In this document: one piece after another, positions 10,216 through 22,300 of the stretch
How the letters are laid out: every line of letters begins with the position of its first letter
Numbering within the stretch: the first letter of the stretch is position 1
DNA from: Aurifilum marmelostoma
Taxonomy: Eukaryota > Ascomycota > Sordariomycetes > Diaporthales > Cryphonectriaceae
Length of the DNA: 64,000 nt
Direction: 5' to 3'
Assembly (NCBI GenBank): GCA_027559495.1
Contig: JAMXSV010000007.1
Coordinates: 620,001-684,000, forward strand
Notes under the pieces: generated by a model
The model's input: only the letters and a program-made list of their open reading frames with translations
Database searches by the model: none
Told to the model about the DNA's origin: nothing
Position numbers and translations under genes: made by a program

Positions 10216-13200
10216 CTTAGGGGGGGGGGGGCGGGAAGGGTTGGCAGGAACAAGGAGAGGAGGTGGCCAGGCGGGGCAGCTTGAAAACAGAGCCCCACGG
10301 CGCTGACGACAAGCCCAGGCCTACAGGCTCAGGGGAGGATGCGCGGGCACCAGTACACTTGGTAGTATTACTTGTGATGAAGATAGAAAAGATGCACGCC
10401 CCAAGAGACGAAACCACCACAGATATGATTGATGGTGGTACGCAATCCTTGTGGGTGACGATGGGTCCCGGTGCTCAACACAGCGTGCACAGGTCGCCCC
10501 GAGAGCCCATAATAAAGTTCGACTGGTTCCAAACGTTCCTGTCTGTTCCTTTCCTGGTTTTCCCATCCTGGTCCTGTGGGCATCGAGGTGCTATGAATAT
10601 CCTGTCTCTTGTTCGGATGAAAAGACCGTTGGGGGGGGGGGGGGGTGCTGGTGGTGGTGGCTCAGACGCTGCCCGGAGCAAACAACCATCACCGCCACAC
10701 AGCAAGCTATGCTTCTGTGTCGCCTGCCTGTCTGCAGGTCTCAACCGTCGTTACTCCTCTGCGGGTGCCAAGCCTGCACAGGACTGGACGGCGGAGCTGT
10801 AGAGCTCGATGCGGCGTGCCTCCCGACCTCCGCCAATTTCCCACCAGCAAGTTTGTTTCGCGCGACTGGCTGGCCGACAAACCTGTCAGAGACATCTTAT
10901 CATGATGGCACAGGCTGAACCTGGCCAGATTGTGCCATGGCACTACTGTACCGTGACAAGGGACAGCGGGCAGTTTGTGCCTAAATCCCATCACGCAGAG
11001 ACAGCTTTTTTTTTTTTTTTTTTCTTTTTTTCAAAGTGATCCTCCTGATTCTTTGCCGCCGAGCCCAGGGCCACGCTCGGCCTGTCCGGGGGGGGTGGTC
11101 CTTGGCTCACGAGCTCCGTCCCAGGGCGCCTCCCTGGCCGTTTCGTGGATCACCAAGAGAGAGAGAGTCAGGCCTGTCAGTGATCCGCAGTGATCTCCCA
11201 TCTGCCCTCGGAGCCGTCTTACCACCGCCGCGCATGTTTGCCTGTTTTGTTTTACCACCAAACAACCCATGAATGCTGGTGAATACGACAGGCTGTGTGA
11301 CGAAACGAAAGAGGTCAACGCCTCGCGCACCACAGATCACGATCACAAACTTTTTCTCTCTCGGCCGGGAGGTCCACCCTATTCGAGCAACCCCCGCCCA
11401 CCTCCTCCCTCCCTCTCGCATCTTTAAGCGAGCATGGCGAAGTGAAGAGTACCCTTTCCCCCCCCCTCCCCTGTCCGTCGAGATCGGACGGCGGCGCAGC
11501 TAGCTGCCACTGTCATAACCGTTCATGCATCTTGGGTTGCCAATCTGGCATGTATCCGATGAGCAATTATTATTCATTGACATCCATGGCAGGTGAACGT
11601 GGGCAAGAGGAGGAGGGAGGGGGGTGGGCAGGCTACTCTATGAAGCGGGCCCGCCCCCCAAAAAAAAACCACCTGCAAAACCAAAGAAGTGTGTCTCAAG
11701 TCTCGACATGGCGAGTGGTGGTGGCCAGACATTCTGCATGGACCGATCTCGTCTGTGGTTCAGACCGTTCTGAGCTGCAAAAGAGACGAAAAGCTGTGGT
11801 CCAGTGGTTTCTGCCACCCAAGGGGGTGATGGAAAACGAACCATGGTCATTGGATGGCAGCTCGCGCCCGGGCGGGACAGGTGAAACAAGCCAACACCCC
11901 ACCACGCCGCTCCACTCAGGGGTCGCAGAGAGCGCCGCTGGGCAAAAGAAGAAGAATGAAAAGAAAGAAAAAAAAAAGTATAGAGCCCACCCAAAAGTCC
12001 ACTCAGCGACTGTTCCCACCCACCACCTTCTGCCCTCTCCCCCCCCCGGTCCTGTCTCGCACCTGGCGTGGCTGGAACCTTGCTCGATTGCCCCTTTCGG
12101 ATCTTGAGCCTGATATGGGCTCCCTCATTGGCGGATTTCAGACAGACGCCATGCCAAGTAGTCAGGGGTGCGGGCTATGGGTGGTGCCAGGCTGCCAGGT
12201 TCAGATCAGGGGAGCACGCGCCACCTGCGCTACTGTAGTTTACAGCAACCTGTAGTGACCTGCAGGCCCGGGGGACAGGGGGTGTGAGAGCAATGAATGG
12301 CCAGCGCGTTTCCAACACCATGAGGCCATTTTGATGCCGAGACACGCCTTGTCTTTGTCTCATTTCGCTGTTGCTCGAACTGAGCTGACCAAGACCGTCA
12401 CTCATCATTCCGTCACCCACTGCAACCCTCTGCAGCCATGGACTCCCCCAGACTCTCGGGAAGGGTCGATAAATCATGAGACCTTGCCGTCATACTGGAG
12501 TCCAGATCTCTCTCTTATCTACCTACGTTCCCAACCAGCATTATAGATCTATCGAATCTCGGATCTCGCCTCCCGCCAGATTCGATACCTCTTGATGGGT
12601 AGAGATGCAGAGAATCGAGATCGGGCTTCTTGGAGATCTGGTCTGGCTGCCCACTTGGTCAAGACATCACACAAGAAAGCATGTGCAGTACTATGTAGTA
12701 GACCAAGACTCTGGCAGCCGTGACACGACGGTGGAGACCAGCCAGCCCACCCAGGCAAAAGACTGTTTCGCAGCCGGGTCAGCCTATATGAAGGAAGGAC
12801 GGTATCAAACAAAATCCTGATGACATGTGGTCAATTACATAGTGTGGCATCCTTGGTTGACCATGCGAGATACAGTATGCATGAGCGAGCCGCATCCTTC
12901 CAGGGCACCAGCAACTCTATTCCACCTTACCCCTCCGCGCCCAGCAGGATCACAGGGATGTTTTCTTCTTCTTCTTTTTTTCCCCCAGCATGCTACAATC
13001 CTTCAATTATCAGTATACACACACTTGAGCCGCAAGTCAGCCTCCCCCCCCCCCTCCCCACCCCCCAAACCCTTGAAGAGATCCAATTGCAGGGTGGCGG
13101 AACCGAGACGATATCCAACGCCACCACCACAACCTGCCACAAGCCGGGCCCACAATAAAATTATCATATGGACGGAATAACTTCTCTTCGTCTTGGCAGG

Positions 13201-15561
13201 CTGGGGTTGACACTTGTCAGAACCTCGACGATTCCATCACATCCCATATGAATTAGTTCATGCAAGTGGGTGCGAGGCCGCGGGCTGACGGGGACGGAGA
13301 CATGGCCCTGGCACCATACCGACCGACCTCAGGGATCCATCCTCTTGAAGCCACGTTCAGACTCGATATTGCGAGGGGGGGAATCGGATGCGGGAGGGTC
13401 GTTGGAAGGGGAACCACAATATAAACAAGCCCAGCAGCTCGTGTCAGCCTTTTTTTTTTTTTTTTTTTTCGTATGCGCTAGAGTAACGGTAGTAGTAGTA
13501 GTAGTGGTGTGGTAGGACTGCCTTCTTCCCAGAGTGAGAACCCATGCCAGGATTGGAAGGCCGTTCATTGAAAAAAGCCTTGTCTGCCCAATTTAATCGA
13601 AACAACCGACCGCAGGCTGGAATCGTGAAAACACCCCCCCCAGTCTCATCCAGAGACGTCTACTGTCGAGAGTACCTCTCGTTCTCTTTCCATGGTGGCA
13701 TGATTGACCCAGCATCGCTTCAGACGGAGACCATTCTTCCATCACCTGGTCCAGTGGGAAAGAGAAGGCTGTATCAAGTTCGGTGCCCGCACTCGACCAC
13801 CCACCAGCGAGAACTAACAGACGCTGGGCATCTCAACCGCCGCAGCAATCCATCACCTGAAGGAGCCGTCATAATTTGGTTCTTCTTCGTCCTGCCTGAC
13901 TTCGGATGTCGACCTAAAACACTTTGTTTGTGTTTTGTCTGAAAAACATGTCACTCACTACCCCTTCCAGAAAGCGTCGAGCGCGTAGTGGAAAGGGACC
14001 ATTGTTTTCCTAGCAGCTGAAACATCTGATGATTCCTCAGAATGCACGTCTGTATTCGTCATCTCGACTCTTCTCGGTGATGCCCTCGGCGTAGAATTCT
14101 AGGTCCCCAGGCGGGCGCGTAAAAGCGTATCCGCACCAAGAAGCAGGCAGGTCTATGAAAATTCGCAGCTGAGGCCGTTTCTTCTTCTTTTTTTTCTTTC
14201 TCTCTTTTCGATCTTTAGACGCCCTCGGGGTTAGATGTCATCAAATTGCAGGACTAGGAGCCATCATCATGCAACCCCCCCCCCCCGTCATAGCACCCTG
14301 CTTATCAGAACCCTTTCCCTCTTTATCGCTTCCTACCTCTTCTTACACTCTCCCCCCATATCAGCGCCAACATCGACGACCCCTCGTAAGCCCAAATGGC
14401 CCGTCTTACCGATGGCCACAAAACAAGTTACTTAATCTTTGAACGCTCAAACTTAAACAAAACCCCCCCCCCCCCCCCCATCCTCCCATCGCGCGCGTGG
14501 GTTTCGGCTACACGGGCCCAAAAGAAGCAAGATACTACGTACGTCAACGTTTTGGGTCCTGCATGAACGCAGAGCCCAGGCCCAGCCCGCAGGAATTTGG
14601 TTGGCGGGGTGGGGGAGGGGGCGGGCACACACCAAGCCCGACGAACGACAGCAGGCTGAAGCCGCACTTCCATCGCCTTCCCCCCCCCCCCGGGGACCTC
14701 ACACGGCTCGGCGAGGCGCGCTGTTGCAGGATGTGTACCTTGCGCATGTCGCATCACGCGATAAAAGGAGGAAGATAACAAAGATAAACGTGGTGATGAG
14801 TTTGACCAGGTTTTGTTCTTCTTTCCTACTGGAGGCTCAATTCAGGCCTAACCTGGGGTGAATGCATTCACATCACACAAATGTTTCTGTTTTGCCCCCC
14901 CCCCCCCACCGATTCGACACAGCACAGCTACTCAGCAAACACCCGCAGCGTTTGGAAACCAGCTTGAAGAAAAAGGGGGGGGGTCCCCTCAAATAGGCTG
15001 ATTACCGGGTCGTCTCTATACACAACACACAACATGCACACACAGCCTAGACCCAGAGGCTGTTTTGCCGGAGACTCCCCTTCAAGGGGGGCTACCGAAA
15101 CCCCATGCGCAGGAAATTGATTAATTCTTGTTTGAAGAGGAACAAGAAAGAAAGGAATCAGGTAAGGATTGTTGGGTGGTTTCGTGTCTTTCTCACGTCA
15201 AAAAAAACCCCCCCAAAAACCATGCCATTGGGATCCATCCCGCTCCTGAATGGGCTTGTTTCCGTTTCCAAGCCTTGCCTCGCCGCTTTGTGGTTGGCTC
15301 TTTTGTGTCGTCGTAAGCTCGGCCAAGAACTTGGGACGAGACGAAAACAGAACACACGGCAATGCGTTTCCCTTTTGTACATGCACAGATAATTTCTTGG
15401 AATCAATTCTATGCGTTTCTGTTTCTACACCTATTTGTGTCTACAAGAATGGGGACATCGCACCATAATTGACCACCGTCTGAAGCAATCAGTGGTCCCC
15501 CGCCGTGGGTCTACTCTGGCCCCAGGCTCAAACACGCACCCCGTCGACCGCACCACCACCT

Positions 15562-18183
15562 TCAGAGGCCAAGCTCGTCGCTGCTCTCCTCCTCGTCGGG
15601 ACCGACATTGGTAATGTTTGTGAGTATCGATCGACGTGGTCGCAGGGCCGACACCCGCCGCCGCCGCTTGAGAGGAGGAGCATGGCCCTCGCAGGATATT
15701 GTGCTCGTGTTCTCCTTGCCACTGCTGCAGCGTTGTTGTTGCTGCGGCGGCTGCTGACGGCTTGTAGACTCTGTCTGCCTGCTGCCTGCCATATGATCCT
15801 CATCCTGATCCTCCACATCGTCATCATCATCGTTGTGACGATTCTGCAGGCTGAGCAGCCCAGCCACCACCAAACCCCGCTTCCTTCCTCGCATATCGAG
15901 ATGCTGCTGCTGCTGCTGCTGCTTGTCGGTGCTCTGCCGGCTACTGTTGCCTGCACGAGCAGTGGCGCGGGTCTGCCTCGGCTCCTTCCTGCCAGGGCCG
16001 CTCTGGCTGGCCGAGGACTTGTCCACGAGTCCACCGCCCAAGGTGGCGGTCGAGTATGAATGGCTCCCAGTCGTATCGTCTGCTGCTCGGGGGCGGAATT
16101 TGCCGTCTGGGCCCGAGCCGGTTTTGTCGACTGAAAGATGCCTCGCCGATGACATCTTCCGCACAGCTGGTGTCTCCGTAATCCATTCTGAGATCCCCTC
16201 ATCCCATCGGAAGCCTGCGGCTCCCAGGCAAGAAGACGACGACGACGACGATGATGAAATGGGCTTGTTTCGAGGCGCCTGTCTCAGATGGAAGGATTCG
16301 GCAAAAGCGAGATCTCGCAGGTCGTTTGTCCTTTCGGCCAGCAAGAAGGCGCAATTCGCCCTCAGGCTCCCAGACGTGCCTGCTTCGAGGTCCGCGGCCG
16401 AGTCGAGTCGATCACACAATTTGCTCATGTAGTGGTGTGGCGGCTCCGGTGCCCCTCGACCGCAGCACTGTGCCATGGAACAGATCAGTGTTACTGCTGC
16501 TTCGTAATGCTGCTTCCCATCTCTGCTGGAGCCCCCCTGTATAATGCGATTCCATAATTCTGGTATGTCTGTGTATTGAGAGCTGCCATGAGCATTACTT
16601 GTGAAATATGCTGCTAGGCGGAGGACTGTCAGGATCCAGCCTGACTTTCTGGTTCTCCTCAACTCGTATATGCATGCATGAATAACGTGTCCAACCCTCC
16701 TAGATATTGTACATACACTGTTCTGCCGAGTGAGATGCTGTGAGAAACTTCTAGCTTCTTGATGCAGCAGTGGTAACGAGGCCAACGCCGTGATGGCGCT
16801 GAGCAAAGTCTGCTGCGACAGGCTCCTCAAGTCGTTTGCTTCCGGCCTGAGCATAAAGGCTGTCATCTTGGCCTGAGACGATAGCGCCGTCATCATATGA
16901 GTAGCAAAAGATACTGTGTCGTCACACACTTGGCTGCCCGAGGAAAGGGTGCTGACGATGCCAGACCATATGGGTGGGAACTCCTTGGTGGACAGCCAGC
17001 TCAGAGGAAGCTGCTGCCGAGAGAGCAAAAGAGAGAGTTGCCTAAGCATGAACTGGGGCCTGGCATTCTCTTGGGCAAAGTCGCGCAGTGCTATCAGGGG
17101 CGCACACCTCCGACTCTCGTCGAACGTGCTGCCGACGCCCTTAGGTCTAGGGTAGGGCCGGTCAACAGTGATGGCAAGCAGTTCTTCTACCTCGAGGCTG
17201 GCCTTCATCTTGGCACATAGGCGGACGAGCAGATGAGAGAAGCTATCCTCCAGCAGACCGTCAAGCAGGGCGTCCTTGACTACCTTTATGCCGTGAGCTC
17301 TTGCCACGACCCGTAGCTGCGGGCACCCGCGACCAGGACGTAGCGTCTGCTCGACGGCATCATAGACTTGATTAGATACCTCTGATACCCGTAGAGCAGA
17401 CCTGGTGCCCTGCTCCTCAGCCTGCCGTTCCTCCCAGTCCTCCAGCTCGCCGATGTAGTCAGGCACCTTTCGCAAGCACATTGCCATGAGAGACTTGGCG
17501 CCGGGAGCACGCATCGTGGTGGCTGCAGCATTGGGTTCCGTTGTGGCTACAAGCAGTGCATGCAGCGCTCGAAGGATGGATTCGTAAAGCGAGTACCTTG
17601 TCGACGAGATGCGGCTCCGCAGAGGAAACATTTCCATCTCCAGTGCCGAGATGACCGAGGATGACGATGCTGGACTGCCAGAAGACCAGAGATCACGTGC
17701 TCTTCTGCAGCGCCTTTGTTGTTCAGGCTGTGTCGGCAGTGAGGGCTGTTGGACCGGCGAGGACAGCTCCTGCCCTCTGGCACGACGGATGATGGGCGTG
17801 GGCAAGACAATCTCTCCAGGTTGAAGAGTCTGTCTTCTGGACAACTTCCTGGACTTGGACGTCCGGGGGGTTCGTGTTGGTGGTGGTGGTTCTGGGTGCA
17901 GTGGCCTCCGTCCCCTTCTTGAGTATGTGTGCTGGATCCTTCCTATGGCGTTACCAGATGCACCATTTCCAGGAGCCTCATCGCCGAGGCCCTCGGCATT
18001 TTCTGATTCAACCTCTCGCCTCAAAGCGGAAATATGTGTCTTGAGCGGTCGGAGCAGGCGGTGGCACCGAGTTGTTGTCCAGGGCTGTGCCTCTCGTGCT
18101 GCAACGGGCGGCCGTGGTCGGTTGAAAGCTGTATCTGATGAAAGCCATGATGAGGGATTGCGATTTATCGATGATAAGTCCAT
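15562..18183 (-). CDS. Unnamed 873-residue protein with C-terminal KEN box and D-box
   Basis: I do not recognise the family. The start is the first ATG of the open frame (MDLSSINRN); the frame upstream has no other ATG. There is no intron. The N-terminal 170 residues are basic and Pro/Ser-rich. The middle (about 180-640) reads as an ordered, mainly helical domain, for example PDYIGELEDWEERQAEEQ, the segment around VVARAHGIKVVKDALLDGLL, and LRLAAYFTSNAHG. The C-terminal 230 residues are disordered, with Ser, Gln (Q7) and Asp runs and a basic nuclear-localisation-like cluster KRRRR. Close to the end lie a KEN box (residue 823) and a canonical destruction box RxxLxxxxN (851-859), followed by an acidic tail. 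This suggests a nuclear, cell-cycle-degraded protein, but that is inference. It is transcribed divergently from clu1, 1.2 kb away. Confidence 0.85.
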   Translation of the reverse strand: MDLSSINRNPSSWLSSDTAFNRPRPPVAAREAQPWTTTRCHRLLRPLKTHISALRREVESENAEGLGDEAPGNGASGNAIGRIQHTYSRRGRRPLHPEPPPPTRTPRTSKSRKLSRRQTLQPGEIVLPTPIIRRARGQELSSPVQQPSLPTQPEQQRRCRRARDLWSSGSPASSSSVISALEMEMFPLRSRISSTRYSLYESILRALHALLVATTEPNAAATTMRAPGAKSLMAMCLRKVPDYIGELEDWEERQAEEQGTRSALRVSEVSNQVYDAVEQTLRPGRGCPQLRVVARAHGIKVVKDALLDGLLEDSFSHLLVRLCAKMKASLEVEELLAITVDRPYPRPKGVGSTFDESRRCAPLIALRDFAQENARPQFMLRQLSLLLSRQQLPLSWLSTKEFPPIWSGIVSTLSSGSQVCDDTVSFATHMMTALSSQAKMTAFMLRPEANDLRSLSQQTLLSAITALASLPLLHQEARSFSQHLTRQNSVCTISRRVGHVIHACIYELRRTRKSGWILTVLRLAAYFTSNAHGSSQYTDIPELWNRIIQGGSSRDGKQHYEAAVTLICSMAQCCGRGAPEPPHHYMSKLCDRLDSAADLEAGTSGSLRANCAFLLAERTNDLRDLAFAESFHLRQAPRNKPISSSSSSSSSCLGAAGFRWDEGISEWITETPAVRKMSSARHLSVDKTGSGPDGKFRPRAADDTTGSHSYSTATLGGGLVDKSSASQSGPGRKEPRQTRATARAGNSSRQSTDKQQQQQQHLDMRGRKRGLVVAGLLSLQNRHNDDDDDVEDQDEDHMAGSRQTESTSRQQPPQQQQRCSSGKENTSTISCEGHAPPLKRRRRVSALRPRRSILTNITNVGPDEEESSDELGL

Positions 18184-19360
18184 ATCCGATGCCTCTCCTC
18201 TGGTAATATTCAAGGTGCTGGTGGTGATGAAAAGCAAATTGAGGAAGCCAGCCAATCCATCGAGAGACTAGGGCAGGCTTTAGCGATGTTATTGGAGATC
18301 TTGGTTCTATGGGATGCAAGCCATGGTGCTAGTGATGCATAACTGAGCAAACAAGCGAAAAAGGGAATTCAAATAGTTGAGGTCTGCTTCATCTGCTGGA
18401 GGAGGAGGATGAGGTGGTGGTGGTGGTGGTTGGTTGGTTGACGTGAATGAAGAAGACAAGGCAAGTACCTCAAGGTACCAGGGAAAGTAAACATGAGTGA
18501 CCCCTGTCGCAGCAACCAAGGACCGGAAACATGGATACCTGCGCACTGATTCTTCAGAGCGTTACCTACTGCGGTAAGTAGAGGGTACCTGGTTGCGGCG
18601 GGCTGTAGACGGCCATAGGCCACATTACAGCTGCATCATGGAGAGAAAATATACGAATAAGAATATTGTCTTGTGTTTTCATACGATATAGGATACATTA
18701 GAATTATTATGATGACCTCTATTTCCCAACATGACTATGATATTCTAGCTCAGTTATGAGCATCTCTGATCCTAAGCATACAGTACTGCCTATGTACCTA
18801 GTACCTCCTCAGCTCCAAATGCGCTGTACATGCCACCCATCTCCCCGGCAGGCACCGTCAATCGCGGGACAGCTTTGCCGGGATGGCCGGGGTCGCGCTG
18901 AATGCGCGCGCCGGGATTTTCTCGAGCATGAACCTTGGGGTAGCGCAGATTTTTTTGAAATCGTCGACGTAGGTATCGAGGAAGTAGTGGGAGGGTTCTC
19001 CATTTTTCACCATTTCCTCGTCGCCAAATGCCCTGACGACGTTCCCTTCTAGACGTTACCCAATTGGCCTTCTAAATCCCTCTCTTCATGTGGACGGGGC
19101 CTCTTGTATCATCTCAATTCCCTTCTTGACCCCGTCTCACTCTTTTTTCTTTTCTTTTCTGGCCGGCGCACTGCTGGGCTCTAAAGAAGAAAAATCCTAC
19201 CTTTCTGGTCTTGTCTTGAGACATACAACCACTCGACAGCCCTTGAACCTGTTGTCCCAGCCACGTATCACCACCACCGCCTGTGAGGTAGACGGCCACA
19301 CGACCACAAATACACCCTCTCTAGACTTGAGCAACCTCGAAAGAACAAGACAACCTCAAC
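18184..19360. promoter_or_regulatory. Divergent promoter region between the KEN/D-box gene and clu1
   Basis: The two start codons face away from each other across this 1.2 kb stretch, so both promoters must lie here. A (GGT)n-like tract occurs near 18415-18440. No coding sequence is recognisable and I could not pick out a convincing core element. Confidence 0.6.
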
Positions 19361-22300
19361 ATGGCCGATGCGTCCAAGGAGACGAGCGCCCCAGCTGGTA
19401 CGGCCCACCGAATTTGGCAGTGAAGAGAAAAAGAAAAAAAAAAAAGAGAAAAAATTGTGTCACACTCTGGAGGAGACGGCACACGACAAGGTCACAAGAG
19501 GACTGACAATTGGCTCGAGTTACAGAAACGGCTGTGCCGGAGACCCAGACTGCAGAGGTGAACGGCACAGGTGCAACCCCAGCGGCTGAGGACGATGTGG
19601 AGGAGGCTCAAGAAGGTATGCGTATGCTGTGGACTCTGGTTTGGGCCAACAGCCCTGCGACCTCGAGAAGCCCATGGTGTGGCATCTGCAGCAGCTGGAG
19701 CTCTGAGACTGACTCTTGACCCCCCACGACAGATGCTACCTACACCCTGACGATTGTCCTGCCCCACGAGCCGGGCAAACTGGAACTTACGGTCAGCATG
19801 AAACCTCTTGTCATGAGCAGATGTAGTGGTGGTAGTAGTAGTAGTAGTAGACTGCAAACGCTGACTGTGCCCTCGCAACAAACAGGTCTCGCCCCAAGAG
19901 CAGGTCCACGAGGTCCGCCAGGCCATCATCGAGTTCCCGATAGCCCTGCAGTACTCCTGCTTCCACCTCGAGCACAATGGCGAGCGGGTCAATGATTTTA
20001 TCCCCGTGTCGGAGATCAAGGACATTGGCGCCGGCTCCGAGCTGCGTCTGGTCGAGGACCCCCTACACCGAGAAGGAGGCAAGACTACACATGGTCAGGG
20101 TGCGGGAGCTCATCGGCGCATCAGGAGACCGCACCGACGCGATACAGGGCATCCTTCCTGGGCTGTCTCTGTTCGAGAAGGTCGCCGCCGAGTGTGGAGA
20201 CGTGCTCGACAAGACAAATCAGGAGCAGACGGCGATCGGAGAGTATGACTTCAGCACCGTGCCCTCCATCTCCGCGCTGCTTCCCGCAGAACAAGACCCC
20301 GCCCCCAAGACCGTCAAGGCGATTGCTGTCTCGTCGTGGAACCCACCACCCGCACACCTCCGCCAGAGAGGCCACCTGCTCTACCTGGTCGTGACCACCA
20401 ACGAGGGCGAGCAGTTCCAGATCACCGCCCACGTCGGCGGATTCTACGTCAACAAGTCCTCAAACGCAAAGTTCGACCCCTTCCCCCGCCAGGCTCCCAA
20501 GGGCGCCTCTGCCCACTCCCTGTTGACCCTGCTTGGTGAGATCTCGCCTTCTTTCAACGAGTCCTTTGCGCAGCTCCAGGAGTACAGCAACCGCCGTGAG
20601 CCCCTGGCAACTTTCCAGATCGCCAACACCATTCCTGCCGCACCATGGGTCGTCCCGCCCATGTCTTCTCCTGCCTGCGCCCACAGCCCCGACACTACCC
20701 GGACACAGGAGACCTACCTCATCGCTGGCATCGAGGGCACTGACACGCTGCGTGACTGGAACGAGGAGTTCCAGTCTGCCAAGGAGCTGCCCAAGGAGAA
20801 CATGCAGGACCGAGTCTTCAGGGAGCGTCTGCTGGCGAAGCTGTACGCCGACTACACCGAGGCTGCGGCCAGGGCGGCTGTGATGGTGGCCCGTGGCGAG
20901 GTCGCGCCCCTCAACCCCACCGAGGCGCCCGATGCCCAGATCTTTGTGTACAACAACGTGTTTTTCTCCTTTGGCGCTGATGGAGTCGGCACTTTCACCT
21001 CCGAGGGCGGTGATGAGGCGGCACGAGTCGCTACGGGCAAGGACGTTCTCGGCGTGAGGACCGTGAACCAGCTGGACATCGAGGGCTTGTACACACCCGG
21101 CACTGTGGTCGTCGACTACCTCGGAAAGCGCATTGTCGGACAGAGCATCGTTCCGGGCATCTTCAAGCAGAGAGATCCCGGCGAGAACCAGATCGACTAT
21201 GGTGCCGTGGACGGCAAGGAGGTTGTCGCCGCCAACGAGATCTTCGCCGCCCCCTTCAAGAAGCTTTCTCAGGCCATGAAGGTCAAGAGCCATGGCGTGT
21301 GGGACAAGGACGGCAAGCGCTTTGACCTGGAGGCCAGTGTAGAGACCAAGGGTCTTCTGGGAACCGACGGTCGGAAATATGTGTTGGATCTCTACCGCAT
21401 CACCCCGCTGGATGCCACCTGGCTTGACGAGATGGCTGCCGAGGAGACCAACGACTACCCGCACCGCATGACCATGCTGCGGGGCGAGCTCGTCGAGCTC
21501 TTCCACCGGCAAAAGATGCGGGAGTGGCTGAACGCGGAGATCGCCAAGCGTGCAGATGCCAAGAAGGACGACAAGCCAGCAGAAGAAGAATCGAAAGAGA
21601 AGCCTGCGGTCGAGGCTGCGCAGGAGGAGGCGGATAAGAGTGAAGAGAAGGCCGAGAACAAGGAGGAGGAGAAGAGAAAGGAGGAGGAGGAGGAGGAGGC
21701 CGATAGCGAGGTTGTCAAGAAGGAGGCCGAGAAGGATGACCGGATCGACGCCAGCGACTTCAAGTTTTCCCTCAACCCAGATGTGTTTAGTGGCCAGGTC
21801 CCACAGACCGATGCTGAGAAGGAGGAGATGGCAGCTGACGAGCGTGAGGTTCGTGCTGCATGCGCTTTCCTCCGAGAGTCGGCCATACCAGAACTTCTCA
21901 ACGATCTGAGGGACTCTGACGCCAGCTTCCCTATGGACGGTGCCTCGCTGCGCAACCTGCTCCACAAGCGCGGTATAAATATGCGGTATCTCGGCAAGAT
22001 CGCGACCCTGAGCGAGGGCTCGCGGTTGCAGAGCATGAGGGACATCTGCGTCCGGGACATGGTCGTGCGGTCCTTCAAGCACATCGCCGCCAAGTACCTG
22101 AAGTACCTGCCCTTGCCCCTGACCTCTGCCTGCACTGCCCACCTCCTCAACTGCTTCCTCGGCAGCGGCCTGAACCCCAAGCCGACTGCCGAGGTCGATC
22201 AGTCGCTGCGATCCATCTACAGCGACGCCGATCTGTCCTTTGAGAGCGTCACGCCCGAAAGCCTGAAGAAGGCCATCGAGACCGAGACCCGGCAACGCTT

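Larger units (their letters stand above)
9219..15561. other. 6.3 kb intergenic region upstream of the metalloreductase, no gene seen
   Basis: No open frame carries recognisable protein features. The longest (about 220 codons, near 11.4-12.1 kb) is low-complexity and has no plausible partner exons. The stretch contains many homopolymer runs (G at about 9977-9987 and 10632-10645, T near 11007 and 13450, C near 14464 and 14897). It comprises the promoter side of the metalloreductase and the 3' flank of the gene ending at 15562. An unannotated non-coding RNA cannot be excluded. Confidence 0.6.

Noticed and set aside
11442..12107. A 221-codon plus-strand frame in the 9.3-15.5 kb gap
   Set aside because: It contains Lys/Glu and Pro runs from local repeats, has no domain and no flanking exon signals.
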